Below are positions 22,985 through 29,636 of a DNA stretch of 36,115 nucleotides, piece after piece (position 1 is the first letter of the stretch; each line of letters starts with the position of its first letter). Source of the stretch: an uncultured Phascolarctobacterium sp. (GTDB lineage: Bacteria > Bacillota > Negativicutes > Acidaminococcales > Acidaminococcaceae); the NCBI RefSeq assembly GCF_937920985.1, contig NZ_CALDXR010000052.1:1-36115 (forward strand), given 5' to 3'. The notes below the pieces were generated by a model. That model worked only from the letters and a program-made list of their open reading frames with translations. It had not been told where the DNA came from and made no database searches. Both the position numbers and the translations under genes were made by a program.

Positions 22985-24184
22985 ATGCACAATAAAAATT
23001 CCGCTATGGCGTTCATAGTTCTGCTCGGCGTTGTCAGCTTGTTCAGCGATATGACGCATGAAGCTGCGACGAGTATCAAGGGAGCGTATTTATTAATTTT
23101 AGGAGCAAGTGCTTCTACCATCGGTTTTATCTCCGGCGTAGGCGAGCTTTTGGGCTATGGCCTGCGTTATCTTTTTGGGCGCCTTGTAGATAAAACGCAC
23201 AACTATTGGGGCTTTATGATTTTAGGCTATGCTGTGGACGTTTTTGCCGTACCGGCACTGGCGCTTGTCCATCGTGACGGTTGGATAGCAGCCTGCGTGC
23301 TGCTCGTTGTTGAGCGCATCGGTAAGGCTATTAAAAAGCCTGCCAAGAATACAATTCTTTCCTTTGCGGCTTCGCAGGAGGGTGTCGGCAAAAGCTTTGC
23401 TATTCAGGAAGCCTTGGATCAGCTTGGCGCTTTTATCGGCCCCTTGCTGCTTTATGTGATTATGCTGTATAAGCATGGTGACGAATACGAGGTATATAAT
23501 ACGGCCTTTGCTTTTCTGGCCTTGCCTGCTGTCTGCACAATTGCTTTTTTACTGTTCGCTAAAAGCCGTTTCCCGAATCCGGAAGCCTTTGAACCGGAAG
23601 CTAAGGCAGAGAAGGAGGAAAGCTTCGTTGGCAAGAAAAGCTTTTATTTGTATCTTGCCGGCATCAGCTGCTTTGCCTTCGGCTTTGTGGATTTTCCGTT
23701 GGTGACTATGCATTTGGCAAAAAATAAGCTTTTTGACGACAGCACTTTGCCGTTGCTTTATTCCGGTGCGATGCTTGTGGATGCGGTTGCGGCGCTTTTC
23801 TTTGGCTGGCTGTTTGACAAAATGCGCACGAAGGCACTGGTTATTTCTACGGCTATTTCAGCTTTCTTTGCATTTTTTGCCTTTGGCATGACTTCACCGG
23901 GTATGATTATGCTGGGTATTGCTTTGTGGGGCGTAGGCATGGGTGCTCAGGAATCTATTATGAAAGCAGCGGTTGCTACCATGACGAGTAAGGAGCATCG
24001 TGCAAGCAGCTACGGTGCGTTCGAATTTTTCTTTGGCTTAGCGTGGTTTTTAGGCAGCTGGCTGTTGGGAGCAATTTATGATTACTCATTGAATACCTTC
24101 ATCATTGTTTCTGTAGCGGCACAGCTTATCGCTTTACCATGTTATCTTTTAAGCGAGCGCAGCTTTGCAAGTGAAAAATGCTAA
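22985..24184 (+). CDS. MFS transporter
   Basis: A 399-residue major facilitator with about twelve hydrophobic segments in two halves separated by a charged loop near residue 205 (EAFEPEAKAEKEES). The N-terminal half has LVDKTHNYWGF, in the position of the loop 2-3 signature. VVERIGKAIKKPAKNTIL is a conserved segment seen in a poorly characterised MFS group. GGAGGCG lies seven bases before the ATG. It is probably monocistronic between a terminator and the riboswitch promoter. The substrate cannot be read from sequence. Confidence 0.9.
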   Translation: MHNKNSAMAFIVLLGVVSLFSDMTHEAATSIKGAYLLILGASASTIGFISGVGELLGYGLRYLFGRLVDKTHNYWGFMILGYAVDVFAVPALALVHRDGWIAACVLLVVERIGKAIKKPAKNTILSFAASQEGVGKSFAIQEALDQLGAFIGPLLLYVIMLYKHGDEYEVYNTAFAFLALPAVCTIAFLLFAKSRFPNPEAFEPEAKAEKEESFVGKKSFYLYLAGISCFAFGFVDFPLVTMHLAKNKLFDDSTLPLLYSGAMLVDAVAALFFGWLFDKMRTKALVISTAISAFFAFFAFGMTSPGMIMLGIALWGVGMGAQESIMKAAVATMTSKEHRASSYGAFEFFFGLAWFLGSWLLGAIYDYSLNTFIIVSVAAQLIALPCYLLSERSFASEKC

Positions 24185-24210
24185 CGAATTGCTTCAAAAG
24201 TTACACTACC

Positions 24211-24232
24211 TTATGTATTCGTGTATACATAA
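24211..24232 (+). promoter_or_regulatory. Palindromic operator A (first glycine module)
   Basis: TTATGTAT-TCGTGT-ATACATAA is a perfect 8-bp inverted repeat around a 6-base centre. It ends 19 bases before the -35 box. The same core occurs at 26075-26098 upstream of the paralogous gene, with outer bases changed on both arms together. Confidence 0.7.
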
Positions 24233-24251
24233 AAAATTGTTGAAAAAAGGC

Positions 24252-24279
24252 TTGCGTTCTTCAAAAAGTGTGTTATAAT
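24252..24279 (+). promoter_or_regulatory. Promoter of the first glycine riboswitch
   Basis: TTGCGT (24252-24257), 16 bases, TATAAT (24274-24279). The predicted start near 24287 is just before the riboswitch. Confidence 0.8.
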
Positions 24280-24297
24280 AGCGTACATAAGTAAATA

Positions 24298-24484
24298 ACG
24301 AGTGGATGATGTATATGGGAGAAGGCACTGCCTACCGAAGGAGCAAAACTCTCAGGTGCTTAATTTTAAGCAGGAACCGTATGCTGACACAACTCTGGAG
24401 AGTCCCTTAAATGGGCGCCGAAGGTGCAAAGATGTCTTCTGAATTTCAGAAACGTCCTTATCTCTCAGGCCAGTGGACAGAGCA
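24298..24484 (+). ncRNA. Tandem glycine riboswitch 1
   Basis: Both aptamers of the classic gcvT-type glycine riboswitch are visible. Aptamer 1 has GGGAGAAGGC, CCGAAGGAGCAAAACTCTCA and AGGAACCG. Aptamer 2, from AACTCTGGAGAGTC, has GGGCGCCGAAGGTGCAAAG, then ATCTCTCAGGCCAGTGGACA and GAGC. The linker GACAC joins them. A hairpin at about 24494-24516 (TGATGGC with GCCTATCA) and then a terminator follow, giving a transcriptional switch. It controls the AGCS symporter gene. Whether glycine turns it on or off is not evident; for an uptake gene repression is plausible. Confidence 0.97.
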
Positions 24485-24530
24485 AAGCTTATGTGATGGC
24501 GCTATTGCCTATCATATGTCATTGACTTTT

Positions 24531-24562
24531 ACCGGAGTATTTTTTGTATACTCCGGTTTTTT
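24531..24562 (+). terminator. Riboswitch 1 expression-platform terminator
   Basis: ACCGGAGTAT (24531-24540) pairs perfectly with ATACTCCGGT (24548-24557), followed by a six-T run. It stands 48 bases before the symporter start. Confidence 0.93.
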
Positions 24563-24610
24563 ATTTGCTTATAAATAATTAATGGGAACTAAAAGGGAGA
24601 TGTTTTAATC

Positions 24611-25957
24611 ATGTTGGAAATTTTGAATGAAATTGATGCGTTTGTCTGGGGCCCGCCGCTTCTGGTGCTTTTGGTTGGTACCGGTATTCTGCTGACCTTC
24701 CGTCTGAAGCTGCTGCAGGTTTTCAAGCTGCCGCAGGCTTTGGGCCTGATCTTCAGTGCTAAGAACGATGGCAGTGGTGACGTAAACAGCTTTAAAGCAC
24801 TGTGCACCGCACTGGCCGCAACTGTTGGTACCGGTAACATCGTTGGTGTTGCAACTGCAATTAAAGCAGGTGGCCCGGGCGCTTTGTTCTGGATGTGGAT
24901 GGCAGCCTTCTTCGGGATGGCAACCAAATATTCCGAATGTCTGCTGGCTGTAAAATATCGTACTGTCGATGCTAACGGCAATATTTCCGGTGGCCCGATG
25001 TACTACATTGAAAATGGCCTTGGCAAAAAATACAAACCGCTGGCTGTTATGTTTGCGATTTTCGGTGTTCTGTGCGCATACTTTGGTATCGGTACCTTTG
25101 CTCAGGTAAACTCCATTGTTGAGATTACCCAGATTTCTGCAGGTATTCCTGTTGTTTACACCGGTATTGCTCTGACTGTAGTTGTTGCTGCTGTAACCAT
25201 CGGCGGTCTGAAATCTATCGCAACTGTTGCTGCAAAGGTAGTTCCTGCTATGGCTCTGCTGTACTTCCTGACTACTGTCGGTATCATGATTGTTTTTGCA
25301 GATCAGGTTCCTGCTGCAATCGCAACTGTACTGAATTCCGCTTTCACTCCGACTGCCGCTCAAGGCGGTTTCCTCGGTGCTACCGTTATGCTGGCAATGC
25401 GCAGCGGTGTTGCTCGTGGCGTATTCTCCAACGAATCCGGTTTAGGTTCTGCTCCTATCGTTGCTGCTGCTGCTAAAACCAAATGGGCTGCAGAGCAAGG
25501 CTTGATTTCTATGACCGGTACTTTTATTGATACTATCATTATTTGTACTCTGACCGGCTTGTCCCTGGTTGTCAGCGGTGTATGGTGCGGACCTCTGAAC
25601 GGTGCTGCAATGACTGAATCTGCCTTCACCATGGCTTTCCCGGCATTTGGCAGCATGCTGCTTTTGGTTGGCCTTGTACTCTTTGCTTTCACCACCATTC
25701 TTGGCTGGAACTACTACGGCGAACGCTGTGTAGAATATCTGATGGGCGTAAAGGCAATTCTGCCGTACCGCATCATCTTCATCTGCCTGATTGCCTGCGG
25801 TCCTTTCTTGAAACTGGAAGAGATTTGGGTTTTAGCGGATATTGTTAACGGCCTGATGGCTATTCCTAACTTAATTGCTCTGCTTGCTTTGTCCGGTGTA
25901 GTTGTTGCCGAAACCAAAGCTTATCAGAAGCATCTGGCTGAAGAAAAGAATAAATAA
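24611..25957 (+). CDS. Sodium:alanine/glycine symporter (AGCS), copy 1
   Basis: A 448-residue inner-membrane symporter of the alanine-or-glycine:cation symporter family. Family signatures are clear: ATVGTGNIVGVATAIKAGGP near residues 74-93, FRLKLLQVFKLPQAL near 30, and VARGVFSNESGLGSAPI near 270-287. About ten or eleven membrane helices are expected. AGGGAGA is 11 bases before the ATG. Control by a glycine riboswitch makes glycine the probable substrate, with alanine as an alternative. The next gene is a close paralogue under its own glycine riboswitch, identical over most of its length by eye. Confidence 0.95.
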   Translation: MLEILNEIDAFVWGPPLLVLLVGTGILLTFRLKLLQVFKLPQALGLIFSAKNDGSGDVNSFKALCTALAATVGTGNIVGVATAIKAGGPGALFWMWMAAFFGMATKYSECLLAVKYRTVDANGNISGGPMYYIENGLGKKYKPLAVMFAIFGVLCAYFGIGTFAQVNSIVEITQISAGIPVVYTGIALTVVVAAVTIGGLKSIATVAAKVVPAMALLYFLTTVGIMIVFADQVPAAIATVLNSAFTPTAAQGGFLGATVMLAMRSGVARGVFSNESGLGSAPIVAAAAKTKWAAEQGLISMTGTFIDTIIICTLTGLSLVVSGVWCGPLNGAAMTESAFTMAFPAFGSMLLLVGLVLFAFTTILGWNYYGERCVEYLMGVKAILPYRIIFICLIACGPFLKLEEIWVLADIVNGLMAIPNLIALLALSGVVVAETKAYQKHLAEEKNK

Positions 25958-25990
25958 GTAAGCCTAATATTTCATCTTTATATAGCAAAG

Positions 25991-26036
25991 CGGCGTTGTG
26001 CGACTCTCCCCAGAGTTCCCACAGCGCCGTTTTGTT
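25991..26036 (+). terminator. 3' hairpin/terminator of symporter copy 1
   Basis: CGGCGTTGTG (25991-26000) pairs with CACAGCGCCG (26020-26029). Inside, ACTCT and AGAGT (26003-26016) close a CCCC loop, with two and three unpaired bases between the stems. GTTTTGTT follows. The same two-stem fold recurs after copy 2 with compensatory changes. Confidence 0.8.
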
Positions 26037-26074
26037 ATTAAAAAAATCAATAAATATACTTTAGTTTACAGTTT

Positions 26075-26098
26075 GCAATGTATGCGTGTATACATTGC
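26075..26098 (+). promoter_or_regulatory. Palindromic operator B (second glycine module)
   Basis: GCAATGTAT-GCGTGT-ATACATTGC is a perfect 9-bp inverted repeat around a 6-base centre. It shares the core ATGTAT-N-CGTGT-ATACAT with operator A. It ends nine bases before the -35 box, ten fewer than in the first module, about one helical turn. Confidence 0.7.
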
Positions 26099-26107
26099 TG
26101 TAGTCTC

Positions 26108-26135
26108 TTGATTTCTGTATAATATGTGTTATAAT
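26108..26135 (+). promoter_or_regulatory. Promoter of the second glycine riboswitch
   Basis: TTGATT (26108-26113), 16 bases, TATAAT (26130-26135), the same spacing as in the first module. Confidence 0.8.
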
Positions 26136-26153
26136 CAGATACATAAGTAAATA

Positions 26154-26332
26154 GCGAGTGGATGAAGTGCATAGGAGAAGGCAATGCCTACCGAAGGAGC
26201 AAAACTCTCAGGTGCTTATCAAAAGCAAGAACCGTGTACAGACACAACTCTGGAGAGTCCCTTGAATGGGCGCCGAAGGTGCAAAGATGTGATTAGTTAC
26301 ATCCTTATCTCTCAGGCCAGTGGACGGAGCAA
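26154..26332 (+). ncRNA. Tandem glycine riboswitch 2
   Basis: A second complete tandem glycine riboswitch, nearly identical in its conserved parts to the first (CCGAAGGAGCAAAACTCTCA in aptamer 1, GGGCGCCGAAGGTGCAAAG in aptamer 2) but diverged in the variable stems. The P3-type stem of aptamer 2 here is GATGT-GATTAGTT-ACATC. Past the aptamers, TGATAGC-ACA-GCTATCA (26341-26357) and then a terminator occupy the same positions as in riboswitch 1. Confidence 0.97.
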
Positions 26333-26371
26333 AACAATAATGATAGCACAGCTATCAAGGCCGCTGACAAA

Positions 26372-26405
26372 CCAGAGTATCAGATAATCATACTCTGGCT
26401 TTTTT
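26372..26405 (+). terminator. Riboswitch 2 expression-platform terminator
   Basis: CCAGAGTAT (26372-26380) pairs with ATACTCTGG (26390-26398), followed by C and six T residues. Confidence 0.92.
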
Positions 26406-26445
26406 ATTTACTTAGGGAACTTTAAAAATGAGAGGGGAAATCATC

Positions 26446-27825
26446 ATGTTGGAAACATTGAATGCAATTGATTCGTTTGTCTGGGGTCCGCCGCTACTGG
26501 TGCTGCTTGTAGGTACTGGCATTATGCTGACTATTCGTTTAGGCTTGCTGCAGGTATTGAAGCTCCCGCAGGCCTTGAAGCTTATCTTCTGCGCTAAGAA
26601 TGAAGGTCATGGTGACGTAAACAGCTTTAAAGCATTGTGTACCGCTCTTGCTGCAACTGTTGGTACCGGTAACATTGTAGGTGTTGCTACCGCAATTAAG
26701 GCCGGTGGCCCCGGTGCATTGTTCTGGATGTGGCTGGCTGCCTTCTTCGGTATGGCAACCAAATATGCAGAATGCCTGCTGGCTGTAAAATATCGTACTG
26801 TCGACGCTAACGGCAATATCTCCGGCGGTCCGATGTATTACATTCAAAACGGCCTCGGCAAGAAATATAAACCTTTGGCTATGATGTTCTGTATTTTCGG
26901 TATCATGTGCGCGTACTTTGGCGTAGGTACCTTCGCTCAGGTAAACTCCATCGTTGAGATTACCAAAATCTCTGCAGGCATCCCGGTTCTCTATACCGGC
27001 ATTGCGCTGACAATTCTTGTTGCTGCCGTAACCATCGGCGGTCTGAAATCCATAGCTACTGTTTCTTCTAAGGTTGTTCCCGGTATGGCAGTAATTTACT
27101 TCCTGACTACCTTAGGTATTTTGATAGCTTTCGCTGATCAGGTGCCTGCTGCTATCGCACTGGTTATTGAAAGTGCCTTCACTACTACTGCTGCACAGGG
27201 CGGCTTCCTTGGTGCAACTGTTATGCTGGCAATGCGTAGCGGTGTTGCCCGCGGCGTATTCTCCAACGAATCCGGCTTAGGCTCTGCTCCTATCGTAGCG
27301 GCTGCTGCTAAAACTCATTGGCCTGCTGAACAAGGTCTGGTTTCCATGACCGGTACCTTTATCGATACCATCATCATCTGCACCATGACAGGCTTGTCCT
27401 TGATTGTTACTGGCGTTTGGAACGGTGAGCTCAATGGCGCTGCCATGACTAATGCAGCCTTCACCTCCGCATTCCCTGCCTTCGGTAGCTGGCTGCTGTT
27501 GGTTGGCCTGGTGCTCTTCGCCTTCACTACCATCCTTGGCTGGAACTACTACGGCGAACGTTGCGTAGAATACCTGATGGGTGTTAAAGCAATTCTTCCG
27601 TACCGCATCGGCTTCATCATTCTCGTTGCCTGCGGCCCGTTCCTGAAGCTGGAAGAAATCTGGGTTATGTCCGATATCGTTAACGGTCTGATGGCTCTGC
27701 CTAACCTGATTGCTCTGGTTGCTCTTTCCGGTGTAGTTGTTGCTGAAACTAAAGCATATCAACAACATCTCAAGGAAGAATCTGAGCTGGTTCCGGCAAA
27801 ATTAGCCGAAGAAACCAATCATTAA
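26446..27825 (+). CDS. Sodium:alanine/glycine symporter (AGCS), copy 2
   Basis: A 459-residue paralogue of the preceding symporter, co-linear without gaps except for a longer, charged C-terminal tail ending LVPAKLAEETNH. The same signatures are present (ATVGTGNIVGVATAIKAGGP and VARGVFSNESGLGSAPI). ATG 26446 is chosen: GAGGGGAAA precedes it and it aligns with the start of copy 1; an in-frame ATG at 26428 would add six residues and overlap that site. Its own riboswitch means the two genes are regulated separately but by the same ligand, so they probably differ in affinity, coupling or in the operator-driven layer of control. Confidence 0.95.
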   Translation: MLETLNAIDSFVWGPPLLVLLVGTGIMLTIRLGLLQVLKLPQALKLIFCAKNEGHGDVNSFKALCTALAATVGTGNIVGVATAIKAGGPGALFWMWLAAFFGMATKYAECLLAVKYRTVDANGNISGGPMYYIQNGLGKKYKPLAMMFCIFGIMCAYFGVGTFAQVNSIVEITKISAGIPVLYTGIALTILVAAVTIGGLKSIATVSSKVVPGMAVIYFLTTLGILIAFADQVPAAIALVIESAFTTTAAQGGFLGATVMLAMRSGVARGVFSNESGLGSAPIVAAAAKTHWPAEQGLVSMTGTFIDTIIICTMTGLSLIVTGVWNGELNGAAMTNAAFTSAFPAFGSWLLLVGLVLFAFTTILGWNYYGERCVEYLMGVKAILPYRIGFIILVACGPFLKLEEIWVMSDIVNGLMALPNLIALVALSGVVVAETKAYQQHLKEESELVPAKLAEETNH

Positions 27826-27853
27826 GTTATCCCATTTAATTTAATATAGTGCA

Positions 27854-27896
27854 GCGGCACTGTGAGACTCTCCCCAGAGTTCCCACAGTGCCGCTT
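27854..27896 (+). terminator. 3' hairpin of symporter copy 2
   Basis: GCGGCACTGTG (27854-27864) pairs perfectly with CACAGTGCCGC (27884-27894). ACTCT-CCCC-AGAGT forms the inner stem. The T-run is poor (TTGCCTTT), so termination may be weak and the fold may have another role such as RNA stability. Confidence 0.7.
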
Positions 27897-27906
27897 GCCT
27901 TTGTGC

Positions 27907-27935
27907 TTGCACAAAAGTTTGCGTTATGCTAAACT
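27907..27935 (+). promoter_or_regulatory. Candidate promoter of the yccF-like gene
   Basis: TTGCAC (27907-27912), 17 bases, TAAACT (27930-27935). Match to consensus is moderate. TTGTGC-TT-GCACAA (27901-27914) overlaps the -35 box as a small palindrome. Confidence 0.4.
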
Positions 27936-28049
27936 AGCCTTAGAAAAGATATTTTTAATCTTATTAATCTAATGTATTTTCAACCACAGGCGTTCAGAGA
28001 TTTTGGCTGAGCGGCAGCTGGTTTGTCGGTAGATGAAAGGAAGTGCACA

Positions 28050-28415
28050 ATGAGCATTATTGGTAATCTTATCTGGTTTTTATTTGGTGGTATTTTTGCA
28101 GGCATTATCTGGTATCTGGTAGGCCTTTTGTGGTGCTTGACGATTATCGGTATTCCGGTAGGACTGCAGTGCTTTAAGCTGGGGCGCTTAAGCTTCTTCC
28201 CCTTTGGCAAGGATGTAGCCTTGAGCGGTCAGACAACCTCGTTGCTGTTAAATGTTTTTTGGCTGATTTTTGGCGGTATTGAGCTGGCAATTACGCATGC
28301 AGTTTTCGCTGTAATTTTGTGCTGCACGATTATCGGCATTCCCTTTGGCATGCAGCACTTTAAGCTGGCAAAGCTGGCGCTGTTGCCGTTTGGCGCACAA
28401 ATTGTAGATAATTAA
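28050..28415 (+). CDS. YccF-domain inner-membrane protein
   Basis: A 121-residue membrane protein with two YccF-type repeats. Each has a hydrophobic helix followed by the family motif: LTIIGIPVGLQCFKLGRLSF-type in the first half, CTIIGIPFGMQHFKLAKLAL in the second. Both end in the LPFG/FPFG turn. The molecular function of YccF proteins is not established. ATG 28050 is chosen because AAAGGAAG at 28036-28043 lies six bases before it; a TTG at 28023 would add nine residues ahead of the ribosome site. It seems to be a single-gene unit. Confidence 0.9.
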   Translation: MSIIGNLIWFLFGGIFAGIIWYLVGLLWCLTIIGIPVGLQCFKLGRLSFFPFGKDVALSGQTTSLLLNVFWLIFGGIELAITHAVFAVILCCTIIGIPFGMQHFKLAKLALLPFGAQIVDN

Positions 28416-28477
28416 GAATAAACTTATAACATGGGAATAGTTCATGCAGGAAATTTATTCACGATTTCTTCAAAACT

Positions 28478-28511
28478 TTGCCCTTGCTCTGTCACAGCAA
28501 TATAGTATACT
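28478..28511 (+). promoter_or_regulatory. Promoter of the putative small RNA
   Basis: TTGCCC (28478-28483) with TATAGT (28501-28506) at 17 bases, or TTGCTC (28484-28489) with TATACT (28506-28511) at 16 bases. Either places the start at about 28513-28518. Confidence 0.6.
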
Positions 28512-28516
28512 ATGAG

Positions 28517-28612
28517 TGTAGCAAGAAGTTGCTACACCCTTCCCATCAAATTCATCATAAACAGCTTTCCTAAGAGAAACAGCCTGCAATATCCCCTGCA
28601 GGCTGTTTTCTC
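28517..28612 (+). ncRNA. Putative ~95-nt small RNA with C-rich single-stranded motifs
   Basis: The 322-base gap after the yccF-like gene holds no reading frame but has a promoter, a 5' hairpin GTGTAGCAA-GAAG-TTGCTACAC (28516-28537), an unpaired stretch, and a terminator ACAGCCTGCA with TGCAGGCTGT (28579-28606) plus a T-run. The unpaired parts carry CCTTCCC (28538-28544), CTTTCC (28565-28570) and an ATATCCCC terminator loop (28589-28596). Such C-rich patches are typical of Firmicute small RNAs, such as RsaE/RoxS, that pair with ribosome-binding sites. No family match is claimed. Confidence 0.6.
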
Positions 28613-28622
28613 GTTTATCGGC

Positions 28623-28669
28623 AAGACTACAGCTCTTTTGTCAAGAATTTGCAGTAGTCTTATTTTTTT
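28623..28669 (+). terminator. Second intrinsic terminator upstream of the TauE-like gene
   Basis: AAGACTAC (28623-28630) pairs with GTAGTCTT (28654-28661), followed by A and seven T residues. The inner bases can form GC/GC and TCTT/AAGA helices. TTGTCA (28638-28643) and TATTTT (28661-28666), 17 bases apart, could also be a promoter for the permease overlapping this hairpin. Confidence 0.7.
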
Positions 28670-28737
28670 ACTGGAAAATGCTTTCTGATATTGGTAAAAT
28701 AAAGATTATAGATTTAGTTATTATTGGGGGACTAAAA

Positions 28738-29493
28738 ATGATTTTTGGTGCAATGATTCTCTTGGGCTGTCTGCTTGGCTTTGCCGGTGCAGGTGGTGCA
28801 GGCTTAACAATAACACTGCTTTCTGTAGGCTTTGGTGTGCCGATTCATACTGCGCTTGGCGTTGCGCTGGCTGCCATGTCATTTACGATGCTTTCCGGTG
28901 CCGTAAGCCATTTTCGTGAAGGTGATGTACTGCTGCGCCTTGGGCTGACAACCGGCGGTGCCGGTATGCTGGGAGCGTTTGCCGGCGCACGTATTTCTGA
29001 TGCCTTGCCAGGAGATATTTTATCAAAAATGACAGCAGCTCTGATGCTTGCTTCATCGGTATTGCTTTACTTTATTCTTTTTCGTAAGGATATGCTGGAC
29101 AGCTTTGTGGCAAAGCATGCATCGAAGGCAGAGGGCGCAAGCTTTTATGCACATGCGCTGACAATCGGTGTAGTGACCGGCTTTTTGAGCGGAGCCTTCG
29201 GTATTGGTGCAACCGCTTTTATCCAAATAAGCCTGATGCTGTTTTTCGGTGTATCGCTCTATCATGCTATCGGTACAACGATGCTGGTTATTTTACCTAT
29301 TTCTATTTCCGGCGGTTTAGGCTATTTAGTCAATGGTCATCTTGATTTTTATATTTTTCTTCAGACCTTGGGTGGACTGACTATCGGCGCATATTTGGGT
29401 GCCAAGCTTACGCGTTTGGCGTCGCGCAATGCTTTGCGTTATATTGTTCTCAGTATGCCGACAATAGGCGGACTGATGCTTTTGTTTAAGTGA
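28738..29493 (+). CDS. TauE/SafE-family sulfite/anion permease
   Basis: A 251-residue membrane protein of the TauE/SafE family (Pfam PF01925), proposed to export sulfite, sulfoacetate or related anions. Two homologous halves each start with a Gly-rich helix (LGCLLGFAGAGGAG near residue 9 and VVTGFLSGAFGIGATAF near 145), the family hallmark. Length and about seven or eight helices are normal. ATG 28738 is chosen because the GGGGG ribosome site at 28726-28730 fits it; an in-frame ATG at 28678 would add twenty atypical polar residues. No sulfur-metabolism genes are nearby, so the substrate is open. Confidence 0.88.
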   Translation: MIFGAMILLGCLLGFAGAGGAGLTITLLSVGFGVPIHTALGVALAAMSFTMLSGAVSHFREGDVLLRLGLTTGGAGMLGAFAGARISDALPGDILSKMTAALMLASSVLLYFILFRKDMLDSFVAKHASKAEGASFYAHALTIGVVTGFLSGAFGIGATAFIQISLMLFFGVSLYHAIGTTMLVILPISISGGLGYLVNGHLDFYIFLQTLGGLTIGAYLGAKLTRLASRNALRYIVLSMPTIGGLMLLFK

Positions 29494-29500
29494 AAATAAT

Positions 29501-29539
29501 AAGCCGTAAACGTGCCTGAGCGTTTATGGTTTACTTTTT
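29501..29539 (+). terminator. Intrinsic terminator after the TauE-like gene
   Basis: AAGCCGTAAACG (29501-29512) pairs with CGTTTATGGTTT (29521-29532), including two G-T pairs, followed by AC and six T residues. Confidence 0.85.
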
Positions 29540-29572
29540 TATCATTATGGTTAACCGTAAAAGAAAAGGCGG

Positions 29573-29601
29573 TTGACTAATCTTTTTATCGCGTATATAA
29601 T
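29573..29601 (+). promoter_or_regulatory. Promoter of the ecfA1-ecfA2-ecfT-truA operon
   Basis: TTGACT (29573-29578), 17 bases, TATAAT (29596-29601). A near-perfect palindrome, TATGGTTAACCGTA (29546-29559), lies just upstream and could be a regulatory site. Confidence 0.85.
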
Positions 29602-29636
29602 TAGTAAGTACACGAATTTATGATGGAGGCACTGTT

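Noticed and set aside
26184..26387. A 67-codon open frame across glycine riboswitch 2
   Set aside because: It lies wholly within the conserved aptamer and terminator region; the bases are explained by RNA structure and there is no ribosome site.
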